A stretch of DNA of 64,000 nt, from assembly GCA_030374765.1 (NCBI GenBank), contig JARGXX010000129.1, positions 434,001-498,000 on the forward strand, given 5' to 3'. Positions 30,632-42,200 of this stretch are shown in pieces. The notes below the pieces were generated by a model, which saw nothing but the letters and a program-made list of their open reading frames with translations, was not told the DNA's origin and did not search any database. The stretch is from Agarophyton chilense. Its lineage: Eukaryota; Rhodophyta; Florideophyceae; Gracilariales; Gracilariaceae. Each line of letters opens with the position of its first letter. The stretch's first letter is position 1. The translations under genes and the position numbers were made by a program.

Positions 30632-33600
30632 TGTAGCCGTTTCCGGCTCTGCCTGGCTGGACGGAGCCGAAAGAGGACACCTGGTTCCGTCAGCAGGCAC
30701 ACGCGTAGATAGTGCCTGCATAGGAGGCAAACGTAGATACTCTTCTATACTAGTTGTGTCTTTCGTACGAGAAACACAGTAGGAGCATTTAAGCACCTAC
30801 ACCATCTATCCACAGGCATGAAGAGGCATCGAACCTTATCACAAATGAACGCAACCAGAGTTGCTCGCCACAATCATCCACGTCTTTATGTTCAAAAGCA
30901 ATGGGGTATACTTATGCAACACTTGTATTTGAGTTCGGTGTACCTTAAACCGCCGTTTGAAGCTTTGAAAGCACCGAAATTGCTTCACATTCTTATATAT
31001 ATATACATACTCTACTGCTTCCTTAACAGCTCTCATAGCCATGCTTTACGTTTGCTGCGCTGAAACTGCTAATTGCAACTGGCAGTCAAAGCCTTAAAAC
31101 CTAATAAGCGTCTGTGTATATTGAAATTTTCTTCCGCTTTGTAAAAGAGCGTTTTGAAACTATAACCTTTATTGCACTCTATCGATACAGCGGCATGTCG
31201 TGGTCGCGTTAAACATTTAGGTCGTGAATATGGAACATAAGATACTCTGAGTTAAAAGCAGGCTCTTTAATAAGACAGGGGAAGCGCTCATGGCCGCAAT
31301 ATCATGCGCGTTGGTTGTCTCCGCCACCTCCAAGAAAATTTATTTGAACCTTAGTGGAGTCAATAAAATCCAGGCTGCTTTCCAGGGACTATCCTTTCTC
31401 ATGAATAGCTTGCACATACGTTGCTGTCCTTCGTTCCATCAGAACGGTGCGCAAGGTTTCCAACTAATCCATTTTGAAGCTTAGAAAACACCACCTCCCA
31501 AAAAACTTTACAAGGAGCATAAAATGTGTCTTTCAAAGTTGTTTCCAAGTCTGTTCAACGTATGGGGTAGGCGATGTGAAGAAGTAGGACTTAGATGGCT
31601 GTCAAGGGGCCTCAACTCTTCTTGTTAGGATGTGTCTATTTATGTCACCCAGTATATTCACGAGCACACGCATTGATTTTAATGCGAGCAGAGGCACGCC
31701 GGTTTTACTTCTCAGAGAAAAAATTGATGTCGAACCCGATGAAGGATAGGATTTTGGAAAGCTTATAGAAGCGAAAATGTCTCTTTTCCAGCGATTTTAG
31801 TGTAGACGACTCTGACGGAGCAATTTGTCGTCTGAATCTAAAAGCAAGGCTTTGTGCGTGGAGCCATAGTTTGTCCATTTGCGCCGGATGGCTTCGCACA
31901 TGGCGCGATCTTTTTGTTGCATGGCTCTCTTCGTAGCCAAAGTCTACGAGGGAAGCTACTCGTACTCACGTCTGACTAATGCTGGTTTGGCGAAAATGGC
32001 TTTGAAGCAGGGATAAGAGTTAGCAGGTCGACTTACAAATATATTTTGATGAGCTACAGTCGCTTTTCATGCGACAATGGTCGCCCCTCAAAACACGTAC
32101 ACTTTGAAACCCATCGCTGCATGCTCAAATTAGCAGCTAGATTTCCCATTTACTGGCACTCCTCCTTACACCAGAGCACCCGTAACCACACATAATATCA
32201 CTACTACTTCTTTCTCGCCCGTACATGGAGGCCACAAACATGGGCGCTATCCGTATTTCTGCAGCGCGTTGAACTTCTGTCAGCGCGCTAAACTGGCTTG
32301 GGCGGGCATATTTACTCGAGCTCCTGCCCAGCGCCAAATCCCCGACATTTATTGCCAACGCCGAGGCTTGGGTTCGTTGATGCGTCGCTGCTGCCAACGC
32401 GTGCGCTAGCCCATCCATTCCAGCTCACCAAACATCCGCACACGCTCGGACGCCCGATCTCTCGTCCGGCCGCTCGCGCGCTGGTTTGCAACCACAGCCC
32501 ATATCTTACCGCTACAACAACGGCTCCTTAACCATCGCTTGCCGCTACCAACATCGGCACTAGGCTACCCGCCGAATTGATTCAAGTTTTGCGCGCGCTT
32601 ACACGCCCACCCGAGGTATACGGAAGGCATATAGCACCGACGTCCTCGCTGCAAGCCCTCGCCCGATCGTTGTGGGCGCAAATACAGGCACTATCCCACC
32701 CGACACATTACGCTGAACTTCTGCTTAAGCTCGAAATCCTGTTAGCGCGCCAATCCGCCACCACATTTAGAGTATCTACCGCTGTCTGGTGCACTTCCCG
32801 GTCGATGAGCGGCTTCGACTCGGGCGCTAGCATAACCTTTATAACGAGTTGAAATTTGGAGTGAACTCTGTCGTCTTTCGCGGCTCTTGACGAGCACGCT
32901 AGCCCGCCTACTGCAGATAGCGCAATTTTTGTAAGCACTAGCCCAACCGCTGCGGCCTGAATAACTTTCGAATGCCGTCCACCACACTCTCCGGACCCAA
33001 CAGCTCCGCCCATTTCGAAAAGCACTGCAATCATGGCCAATTTGAAGCGAGCGCCCGCCCTCCCGAGGTAAGAGGACTCACCCGTCCGCCGTAGGTGTGG
33101 CTGGGCATGTTTTACATTCCATTCTAGTGTTGGAAACACTTTATCTGTCATGAAGGTTATTATTACTTAATTTTCGCTTACCGCTTACACGCGCCTTCTC
33201 CCTGACGCTGAAGCGCACATCACTTCTGACACTGTCGAGAGCCTATTTACCGCCACGGCCGCCAACACAGACTACGCACGCTCTCGCAGGTCCACTGCGC
33301 CCTCTGGTAAGACTCACACAAGCGGCGACCCCAAGTATCGTCGTCCACCGGGCACTTGTTGGTCAACCTCGGCCCAATCGAATGTTGGGGTATACGCTGC
33401 AATACTGCTTTTACTCGCTGCGTTCGCCTGCCACCGTAAGCAAAACTTTTCTTCGGCATTAGAAGCGCTCGCCCGTGTGCAGTGGTCAGAAAATTTTTCA
33501 CTGCCCAGCTCGCCGCTGCGCACGCCAAGATTTCGTCACGATACCTACGCTTACTCATCTGCCGAAACAAATCGCGTCCATTTCATATAAAACGCGCGAA

Positions 33601-34540
33601 TTCTCCACTGAGCGCGCGGGCAAAGAGATTCTGTTCTCACTGCCAATCGGGCTGGCAAACCCTGTCACAACAATTCATTAGATTACTTGATGGCAAAAGA
33701 ATTCAGCCGCGGCGCGCAGCGTCGTTGAAGGCCGAAGACCTTGACTCCCGTGTAGCTTAATACTCATCAGAAGCTGAATTTATTTGTCGTAGGGCACAAA
33801 AATGTTTTTGGCTTGTTGTGGCAGACATTAAACCAGTGCAATCTCCATTTTTAGCAAGTAGTTGTCCACTTCCAGTATTACTGTCAATGTCATATCCGTT
33901 CAAAGTAATTAGGGGACACAAAGTGGGTGGCTACAATCCGAGGGATCACAAGTAGTAGATATGCTTTCAAGAGTACCAGCACAGAATAGGGCAAAGAAAG
34001 AAGTCAAAACAAGACGACAGAAAGAAGGAGTGTAAGAAGTAGAGAGTGCGAATGATAAAATTATCAGTTTATTTGTGGCAGACAGAGGCAAAGATATAAA
34101 GATATGACGAGAAAAATGTAATTTGTAGAGGTCTATGCCACGATTTAAAGACTGGATGTATATATGAAAAACGTTCCAGAAAACAGAATTGTTTTTCTTT
34201 ATGAAACCGGCACGATGACGAAGACTTTTATAATAAACTCGGAGATCGTGAGCTTCGGGAACTTGATATTGCACACACGGCACGAGACGTTGGTATCTTT
34301 ATAACTAGCGCGTCGTAGTGCGTTTTGGTGCTTACGACCTCCTTGAGGTACCTTCAGCTGGTGCTGGCTCTGCATGTTGATGCTGCAAATAGCATAATGC
34401 TTCAGGGAGAGTCTACAAGATAGAAGAAGGCGGCGACGCTTCTCACTTTGAGTGGGGATTTGAAGGTTATTACGGGCGCGTGGGTTGCTAAGGGGTTCGG
34501 AGAATGTAAAGAGTAGGAGACAGTCCATCGGCTTCTTCCT
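30632..34540. other. Mostly unrecognised repeat-derived DNA
   Basis: The first part is probably the LTR of the preceding element. 32130-33150 is GC-rich with short related segments: TTGAACTTCTGTCAGCGCGC at about 32270 and a similar stretch at about 32710. Near 33740-33830 a plus frame reads YSSEAEFICRRAQKCFWL, a weak match to the end of Copia-type RNase H. None of the other frames has a recognisable motif. Confidence 0.35.
31690..31995 (-). repeat. Dispersed coding-type repeat, copy 1
   Basis: The reverse strand matches 60988-61340 (+) at both DNA and protein level: GAGTACGAGT-GCT-CCCTCG, then PRRL..R.EPC and AKPSGANG, and a hydrophobic tail (ILSFIGFDINFFSEK here, IISFTCFNINLLTKK there). Probably fragments of one transposon-encoded protein. 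Function unknown. Confidence 0.6.
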
Positions 34541-34980
34541 TAGTCTCCGTTCTTCCTTTAGCGACCCTCCACGCTTCGTCCACCGTGGTTCACGCCTGTT
34601 AGTCCGTTCGGGTCGAATACGTTACCTCGCCTTCCCATCGTGGTACTTTTCCATTGGCCTTCCTGGATACCGCGGAATACGGAGTCCGTGGTAATGCCTG
34701 TTCGGAAGATTGGAGGGTGTGGTACGATAAGAACATACCCGGTCCTCGAGGTCGCCTAATCCCGCTCCCAGACATCATGATCTATTTCCTAAGGAACCTT
34801 GGCATCCAGAATATCGTCCGTGGGACTCAGTTCGACGTCGAGGAGGCTAAGGCTCTTTTGGATCATGTTCTACAGGTGGAGTGGGGCAAGACTCCCGGGT
34901 TCTTTTGGTATGAATGGGGTTCCGACTCATTCACGCCGATTCCGCTGCATCCTCAGGGTCGGGACGACGCTCGTCCCTAA
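34541..34980 (+). pseudogene. Orphan fragment possibly related to the antisense ORF of element B
   Basis: Open frame of about 146 codons up to TAA at 34978. The clear protein-like part starts at about 34654 (FLDTAEYGVRGNACSEDW ... DIMIYFLRNLGIQNIV ... EEAKALLDHVLQVEWGKTP). The last stretch resembles the element B antisense product (EEEILGLIGFVEGVQWDEVP) in residue pattern and in what follows (an aromatic FxxY stretch). Codon composition also resembles the antisense frame of element A. No gag-pol lies beside it. If the match is real, this is a third copy of that gene family. It is short and truncated, so homology by eye is only suggestive. Confidence 0.4.
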
Positions 34981-35734
34981 CCCGCCAAGACTTTGAGTAA
35001 TCAACCATTGGACATTGCGAGGCGTCATGTGCCCTACTATTATCTGAAGCCATTGGTTTCGATTCTCTGTGCTTCGAGCCTGATATAGAAGCCACGCCTT
35101 TGGTTTCTGCTGGTATATCCGACTGATAATCCTTCGGCGAAGATCCCTTCGTCCTACCCGTGGAGGGCGTTCATCCTCCGGTCGAGTCCGTTGTTGCTGA
35201 CCGCCTCCCCTCCTCCAGCTCCTCCGGTCTAGCTACAAAGGGTAGTAAAACTAGCCACGTGGATCGCCACTACATGCACCGTTGCAAGCCACTCTACTCG
35301 TGATACCACGTGTCCCAACACTGTACCCTGCCTCCTGGCATCCTACGCGGTGTGCCGTTTCATATCACAAGTTTAATGACATCACTCACTTATGAGTTCC
35401 AACCGCGACTTCGCGAAAAACCAACCCATCGGATTCCCCGACATAGTAGAATACTACACTTGCCTAATATGTACCACAACAACCATCGCCTGCAATCCTC
35501 ACCCGATCTCAGCTCCCCTTCCGCTCTATTACACACTTGTCGTTGTTCCACGCAGATCCCGAACCACAACTAAAAAGCTGCGCAAACAACATATAGGAGT
35601 GTTTCTCACCGCGACAACCGCAAGTGCGAATTAAAATGGTGTATGCGAACCGGATCATCGCTTAGCGTATTCTTTGGGTTGATTCTCGATGAAGAGGGAA
35701 GTCTCCCGAGTAAATTGAAGGCCTGCGAAGTGGC
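34981..35734. other. Degenerate continuation and unassigned frames
   Basis: Up to about 35230 the Pro/Ser/Val-rich plus-strand sequence looks like a decayed continuation of the orphan fragment before it. 35392-35634 (+) is an 80-codon frame from an ATG with no recognised motif. Confidence 0.35.
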
Positions 35735-36194
35735 TTACTCAAATTGCACCATTAGAGTACCTGAAACCACTGGCCTGCGCAGCCCCTTGCTGTTAATTAA
35801 CTTGAAACGTTTTTCACGTTTTGTCGATACACAAGAATAGAAGGCAATAAAAGAACCAGTTTTTTCGTCGCCACCCCTTTCTTTACAAGCTGCGTACCAA
35901 GCTGTGACTTTCGGTTTCTTTTCGCATATCTCCTCTATTAGGATACACCTTAAACCCTGGTCCTTAGGATCGATACAGAAGTTGTAAAGCTTCATGAACA
36001 GAACAAGTATATCTGAACTGGTCGCCACTGAGTACTATAGCTTGGTTAGAATTCGCCAGCGCGAACCCAGTATTCCGAATGCCTGTTACACATGCATTCG
36101 CGGAGAAGACAGGTAGATATTGAATGAATCCTCTCAAAAATGTCGTACCTAAGATTGAGGAATCGGTATTATTAAGCTTTCAGTACATAGATAT
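35735..36194 (-). pseudogene. PIF/Harbinger transposase, C-terminal half (split by element B)
   Basis: The other half lies at 47592-48350. Reading away from element B: FNIYLSSPRMHV, QAFGILGSRWRILTKL, then SSDILVLFMKLYNFCID, the classic HARBI1 end (last catalytic region, RWRIL and LHN-CID). Two in-frame stops (TAA and TAG) stand where the family usually has Glu, the first in the position just before QAFG. The frame is continuous with the right half once the insertion and one GATAT are removed. Confidence 0.8.
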
Positions 36195-37058
36195 TGTAGG
36201 ACAATGCCCCCAAGGGGGAAAACCTACGAAGACGTCCGGATCTTCCTCTCACGAGGTAACCGGCGCGGTAGAGCCCTCCCAGGAATCGGCGCGCAATGCC
36301 GGGTGTAAGCCGGAGACGAACCGTCGCGACGGGCGCAGGGAGGCTGAAAGAAGCCGAGGATATCCGCTGAAGCGGTGCTTGCGTATCCTCTGAGGAGGCA
36401 AAACCCACGAGAGTGGCGAGCACGACAGGTGTCAGTGCGAGCCGCAAGAGCGGGAATTGCCCAATGAAGGGGAGGAAAAGTGGAGGAAAATGGGAACGGA
36501 GGCAAGAGGGCGAGGTTGACCACGAGTCGCAAGAGAGGACTCGGGAATAGCCGGCACTGCCGGGTGTAGCAAACCGTATACACGGGCGGGACCACGAAAG
36601 TGGGAATAGATACCCAACAAACGAAGACTGCTTGAACGTCCAAGGGGGTTGGGAAGCCGTGCACCACGGGAAATCCCTCCGTAAGGAGTTGTATATCCGC
36701 ACAGGCGGTTTGACCCAGAGCCAAGATCTGGAAGACCAAGATCACCCTTGCTGGGAAGACTTTACTGGACCGGCGGCCGCGAGGCCGGCGGCCTGAGTAC
36801 TGTAGTCACCGTAGAATAGAATAAATAAAGTCTATCCTAAATAGCTAAATGTCCGTCTAACAAAGGGGCCAATCTGGCGGCCACGTGTCGCGCGGACGCT
36901 GCGGCCACGCGTATGGCACCCGGTCCCGCCGATGCATCACCGGCGTTCCGTCCATCGCCGTGAAAACGGATTACTCCTACTCATAACGAGGTTGCACGCC
37001 GGAGGCTCCGGAAAAGACTTAAGTCCCCAAAAACCTCCATCGAGGACGTTGCTCTTCA
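36195..37058 (-). repeat. 3' LTR of element B
   Basis: 864 bp. Plus-strand ends TGTAGGACAATG and GCTCTTCA. It contains an AT-rich stretch at 36815-36850 (AATAAATAAAG on the plus strand) that could serve as promoter or poly(A) region, depending on strand. Confidence 0.95.
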
Positions 37059-37071
37059 TATCCCCCCCCTT
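37059..37071 (-). promoter_or_regulatory. Polypurine tract of element B
   Basis: The minus strand reads AAGGGGGGGGATA and then the LTR (TGAAGAGCAACG): a strong PPT immediately next to the 3' LTR. Confidence 0.88.
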
Positions 37072-37105
37072 AAGACAGGGCGAACACCTCGAAGAGGAAG
37101 TCGGC

Positions 37106-38881
37106 ATGGCAGCTCGTCATGATAAGAGCGCGTCCGACACCGGGTCTCCGGGAACCAACACACCTTCACCAAGGATCCCACGCAAGCTCTTCGCATCCGA
37201 TTCCAACCACAGCACACCAACATGCACCATGTCCAACTCCGACAGTCATAACACATCCGCGACTCCCACCCTTGGCGGTTCCACCGGCTTCCGGTCCGCG
37301 CCCCACCCTGGGGATGTTACCAACCTCGCGTACGAAGACCGCCGTATTGGCGCCCGCTTTCGCGGACAGGCGGACCCACCGCAGTGGCCGACCTACGACG
37401 CCGTTGTGGGTGCAAATCCGAGAACTCGGCATGGCTCCGCGATGTTGCGGTATGCGCCTTGGTTTCACCCATTGGCTGTCCGCGACGAGGATTTGATCCA
37501 CTCCTACACCGATAACTCGGAGATGCTTCCGGGCGACCTGCCCGGCGTGGTAACCATGTCCTGGGATTACCGTAATCGTATCGCCATCTCGGTACACCAC
37601 ATACTCCGCCGACGCGGTGAATCCTCTGCGGAGGCTCAGGCCGCGCTTGCGCGGATCGCTTATCTCAGGCACCATCGGGCGCCTTTCGAGTTCCCGATAC
37701 CGCCAGAGGTCGAATTCGACGTCCACCTTTACCGCACTCGCAGGGAAATGTCGTACTGTGACCGTCTTAACGGATTGGAAAACCTCGCTTGGAGGGCCAC
37801 ACCGATCGCTCGGCAAGAAGCCCTTTGCTGGGTACGACCGATTCTTCGGGCAGAGTTCCGCTACCAACTGCGGCAGTCGCGCTCGAAATTCCTTCAGAAC
37901 TTCATCCGCGATGAGCGGCGTTGGCGGGCCCGGACCGGGTATTTCGTACCGTACCAAAACACGGAGATTGAGCGCATCGCGCCTGCTCACCGACGTGGTC
38001 GGTACGTCAGTCTCCCAGACTGGTGGTCCTCCTTGGAGGCCTGCTGGGGTTGCTTCATTGAGCTGCCCCCAGTCTTCACTTATGTAGGGTCGTCGTTTTT
38101 GAACGATCCCCAGTCGGGGTGGTGGTCCGTCGTGGTAAGCGAATGGGCCGTCTGCACTGCGGCTTTTATCCTCGCTGAGGCGTACGACCAATACCGATTG
38201 TGGTTCGTGCCACCGCGTGTGCGGGCTGCGATCCACCGTTTGGACATGCGCATCCCCCTCGGGGGCGAGGCGAACGAAGAAGAGATACTGGGCCTCATCG
38301 GCTTTGTGGAGGGGGTCCAGTGGGATGAGGTCCCGCTGGAGAACTCCCAACGCATTCAACCGCGTCGCAGGTCTGGCCCCACATTCGGGAGGAATACCGC
38401 GCTAGCGGGGTACTTCATCTACTTCGACCCCTGGGAGTACCACGAGATCAGCTGCGAGGAAGCGGAAGCCAACCGGCATGCGCCGCGTGAAGTCCCGGCC
38501 GACCACCCGCGAGGGTATGTCGACTCGAGCGACTATTACCGCGGCTATGCGGATGGTGACTCGATGGTCGACAACGAACCGGAGGATCCGGGGTACGCTC
38601 CGACGGAGGATGACGAGTGCGGCGAGGCCGGTGACGAGTCCGTTGAATACGGTGGTGCGGCTCCATCCGGGGCTGCTGATGCCGTGCGAACGGATTCCTA
38701 TCCGACTCCATCGGTGGCGGGCCCGCCCGCAACTGCCGCTGGCGCGGAGCAGGGCGAGGTCATCGCGCGCTTCCTTCGGGAGGTGGGGCTTCGCGCTTCC
38801 GAGATCTCGGGTGATGTGGCCGCCATGCGGGATGCCTTAGTTAACTGCCTGGGCGGGGGTCCACCTCGTGCGGAGGAATGA
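37106..38881 (+). CDS. Antisense gene of element B (592 codons including stop), function unknown
   Basis: Long intact frame on the strand opposite gag-pol, between pol and the 3' LTR. The frame is open back into the LTR (36932), but the ATG at 37106 is the first outside it and is preferred. Product: a Ser/Thr/Pro-rich N-terminus (to about residue 60), a globular Arg/Trp/Tyr-rich middle (for example WDYRNRIAISVHHILRRRG, PDWWSSLEACWGCF, WFVPPRVRAAIHRLDMRIP), then an acidic Asp/Glu/Gly-rich tail and a short C-terminal helix. No known domain, signal peptide or clear membrane segment is seen. A poly(A) signal follows at 38941. It is convergent with pol. It has no stop although pol has five, which suggests constraint or luck. 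Additional antisense ORFs in this position are known in some plant gypsy elements (Grande type), but I see no sequence similarity that I can vouch for. Confidence 0.7.
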   Translation: MAARHDKSASDTGSPGTNTPSPRIPRKLFASDSNHSTPTCTMSNSDSHNTSATPTLGGSTGFRSAPHPGDVTNLAYEDRRIGARFRGQADPPQWPTYDAVVGANPRTRHGSAMLRYAPWFHPLAVRDEDLIHSYTDNSEMLPGDLPGVVTMSWDYRNRIAISVHHILRRRGESSAEAQAALARIAYLRHHRAPFEFPIPPEVEFDVHLYRTRREMSYCDRLNGLENLAWRATPIARQEALCWVRPILRAEFRYQLRQSRSKFLQNFIRDERRWRARTGYFVPYQNTEIERIAPAHRRGRYVSLPDWWSSLEACWGCFIELPPVFTYVGSSFLNDPQSGWWSVVVSEWAVCTAAFILAEAYDQYRLWFVPPRVRAAIHRLDMRIPLGGEANEEEILGLIGFVEGVQWDEVPLENSQRIQPRRRSGPTFGRNTALAGYFIYFDPWEYHEISCEEAEANRHAPREVPADHPRGYVDSSDYYRGYADGDSMVDNEPEDPGYAPTEDDECGEAGDESVEYGGAAPSGAADAVRTDSYPTPSVAGPPATAAGAEQGEVIARFLREVGLRASEISGDVAAMRDALVNCLGGGPPRAEE

Positions 38882-38940
38882 CCAGAGCTTCCGGTAGAAT
38901 GTAGGGCGGCGCCACTAGATCGCCCTTGCCAGTAGTGAGA

Positions 38941-38946
38941 AATAAA
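38941..38946 (+). terminator. Poly(A) signal candidate of the antisense gene
   Basis: AATAAA, followed by an A run, 60 bases after the stop codon of the antisense gene: the right strand and a suitable distance. Confidence 0.5.
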
Positions 38947-39214
38947 AAAACGAGGGTCGCCTTTCCGACGTCCTTTCCCAAGTCCGCTTCTTTCTTTCCG
39001 GGGTACCGGCCTTCTACCGGGGTTCCGGCGTTGCAGGGAACCAGCCTAGCTGGGAGTTCCGTGTTTAACAGTGGGCGCTTCGCACGCGGACCAGGTAACT
39101 GGCACGACCACCAACGATGTTGGGATAGCGTGAGCGGTTGCTTCCTTCCCCGCGTTGGGGCATGGACGGAGATGGCGCGTGGCGCCATCATGCATTCCAT
39201 TCCGTGTTCCCGGT

Positions 39215-42200
39215 TTATCCCTCTTGGGCGTTTACCAGCGTGGCTGGGGGTGCGGTCCCCGCAAGGCGGTGGAATCGCATTACCGTGGAGCGCGGGAGGT
39301 GCTCCATGGGCTCCGGGGTGACCCACTCCGGCCCGTATCCGTACCAGCGGGTCCGGTACTGGAGCACCTCGTGCTCATCGTAGCTATGTCCGACGATTCG
39401 GTCGAGGACGTACTCCTGCACGTAAACTTGCCGGCCTTGCCGGGTGGTGGTGACCCGAGCCTCAGCGCCGCGTGGTGCTGGGCTCGTCGTTGCCTGTTCC
39501 GGGTCACTCGGTTTGTCATTTCGCTCTGCGGTTGTTGCCGGGTTGCCGGGGCTGCCGTACCGCTTCGCGGAAGTTGCCGGCGCGGCCGGGTTGTGTTTCC
39601 GCTGGGCGGTAGGGGCTTCCCTGAAGTCCGCTCTTACCGCGAGTTTGCGGGGGTCCTTCGGTCTTAGTGACGGTTCGCCGGAGGCCTCCGCTTGATTTGC
39701 AGCATGCGGTGTTCCCATTGGTGGGCAGTTTCCGCTGTGCGGTGCGCCGTGGGCGGTGAGTGGTTCACCGTCCCGGCGATCCGCCTCCGCGGGGTGGCTG
39801 TCAGCCAATGACCAGGATGCCGGGTGCCCAATGGTCCGATCTCCCGCCCGGGTCACGTCACCTTGAGGACGGGTGGTCGGAACGTCGCGGACGGTTGACT
39901 CCGATTGTTCGGCAAGGGAGGCGGTTTTCGACTTGTCGTCGCGCCCCTTTTCCCCCATGGGGTTCGTACCGTTCTCAACGGAGTGGCTCGCTGAATTTGC
40001 TTGCGCAGCGCCCACCGGAGTACCGGTATCGACCGAAACGCTGGGTGTGCGACCGCGAATGTGCGGGGAGCCCTCAGTTGCTTCCACGCGATGCGGAGCG
40101 TCCTTAGGGTCTCGCTTCCCGGCTTCGGGTCTTCGAGCGCCTTGGTCCCCCTTGCGGGGTTGCGTGGCGGTCGGGTTGACCGCCGAGTCCCGCGGGAGCG
40201 GATTGGCGTCCGGCGAGGATGCCGGTTGCCCGCTCGGGGGCCTTGCCCGGGGTGTCCGGTTAAACTTCCGTTGCGACGGCGATGCTTCCGCGATTGAGCG
40301 GGTCCCCTCCCCCTCCTTAGACGGAGCGACGGGTGATGGTGGGCTAACCGCATGGCGGGTATAGATACCGCTGCGCGGCGCTCGTAAGGGTAGCTGGCCG
40401 CGAGGGCCAGGTGTTTCCGGCATTGCCGGTGGTTCCGATAAAGTCGGTATATCGGAGAGACCCCGTGAGGGGTGCGGTACCACGGCGGGGCGTGGTGCCA
40501 CCGTTGTACTCGTAGTATTCGAGGCCGTTTCGACGGGGGCTGATGCGTTTTCCGCCTGCAGCGGTGGGGCGGCTACGATGCGGTCTTCTGAAAGACGTTC
40601 GTGGTCGCCGTTCTTGTCCACCACAACGATGCCGGAGAGGGAGGACACGACCCGGAACGGACCTTCAGCGACAGGCGAGAGCTTGTGACGCTTGTCGGTA
40701 CGGGGGTTGTAGTACTCCCGGCGAACGAACACGTAGGTTCCCGGCTTGGGCGGTGCCGGTAGTGGTCCGCGTAAGCGGTTATCAAAATCCCGCTTGTAGG
40801 CGGCCTGGGCACGTTCCATGGACTTCCGGGCGACCGGTACGAGCTTGGTAAGCCAGTTCTACCACTTGAGGCGGTATTGACCCACGGATGGGAAAGAGTT
40901 GACCCTGTGTTGGGGTTCGACCGCCACTGGCGGGGGTGTCCTGGACAGCACAAGCTCGAAGGGAGTCAGACCGGTTGTACGTTGAACCTGCGTGTTGTAG
41001 GCGTAGGTGATAGCATCAGAATAAATGTCCCACGTCATTGGGTGATCGGATACGTAAGAGCGTAGCGACGCGAGTAGGGTGCGGTTGAAGCGTTCCACCT
41101 GCCCGTTTGTTTGAGGGTGGTAGGTGGTAGTAAACAGGTTCTTGACGTCGAGGATGCGGCAGACGTCCTGAAAGAACTTAGAGGCGAACTGCTTACCGTT
41201 ATCGGATAGAACCTCTATCGAAGGGCCATAAACGAACGCCCAGTGCGTAACGAAGGCGTTCGCAACCGTGAAAGCGGTGATCTTCCGTAAAGTTACGGTG
41301 CGCACCAGCTTCGAAAAGCGGTCAGTGATAACCAAGAGGAACTTGTTTCCTTTGCGCGTCTTGAGTAGAGGCCCGAGAATGTCGATTGCAACAAACTCGA
41401 GGGGCGCCCTTGCGGGGAAAAGCTTCATCCGTTTGGAGTGCTTCCGGAGTTTCACCCGGTTCTTTGCGCATTGGGTGCAGAACTGCACCGTAGCGTAGCA
41501 ATCAACCGCCATAGCGGGCCAATAAAAGTCCCTTCGCAGGGTTAAATAAAGTTTTCTCCCACCTGAATGTCCCCCGAGGGTCGGGTAGTGTGAGAGGTGG
41601 AGCACCCTGGTTTGCAGGGTGTGGAGGACCACGATCTGGGATCGGTGGTCCACCGTCCGCACGAGGTAACCGATGTCGTTTACCTCGAACGGGAGGTCCT
41701 ATCCACCGTTTAGGCAGGCCCGTATGCGCGTGCAGAACGGGTCGCCGAACTGTTCTCGGATCATCTCCTCGGTGGAGATGGGTACAAAGGCTCCGGGAAC
41801 GGGTGTTTCATTCTCGCGCGCTGCGAGTAGCTCATTCATTTCCATGGTGTCTTCCCCGGTTTCGGGCCAATCCGACTCCGTCGGTGTTTCCACTTCCAAG
41901 GTAAAGCACGGGATCTCGTCGACCTCCGGGTCGGCAAGTGCTTCACCTGTCGTAGGTTATCAAGAGAGGGCGTCTGCTTGGGTGTTCTGGACCCTTTTTT
42001 TGTAGACGACCTCGAAGTCGAATTCCGCTAAGCGCAGGCGCCACCGCATTAAGCGGCCAGAAGGATCTGCGGTGTTCAGCAGCCACCTCAACGAGGCATG
42101 GTCCGTGTATACGGTGAAATGAACGCCCATGAGGTATGGGCGCAGAGTGGAGAGCGCCCAGACCACTGCGAGGCACTCCTTCTCTGAGACCGAGTAGTTG

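Noticed and set aside
33720-33840. Copia RNase H end (YSSEAEFICRR...)
   Set aside because: Only a short match with a stop inside and no neighbouring Copia pol motifs; kept as a remark only.
36172-36745. Open frames within the LTRs of element B
   Set aside because: Present in both LTR copies, overlapping in two frames, without motifs; LTRs are regulatory.
37166-38359. 397-codon minus-strand frame opposite the antisense gene of element B
   Set aside because: It lies beyond the chromodomain stop, has no pol motif, and its composition fits a shadow of the plus-strand gene.
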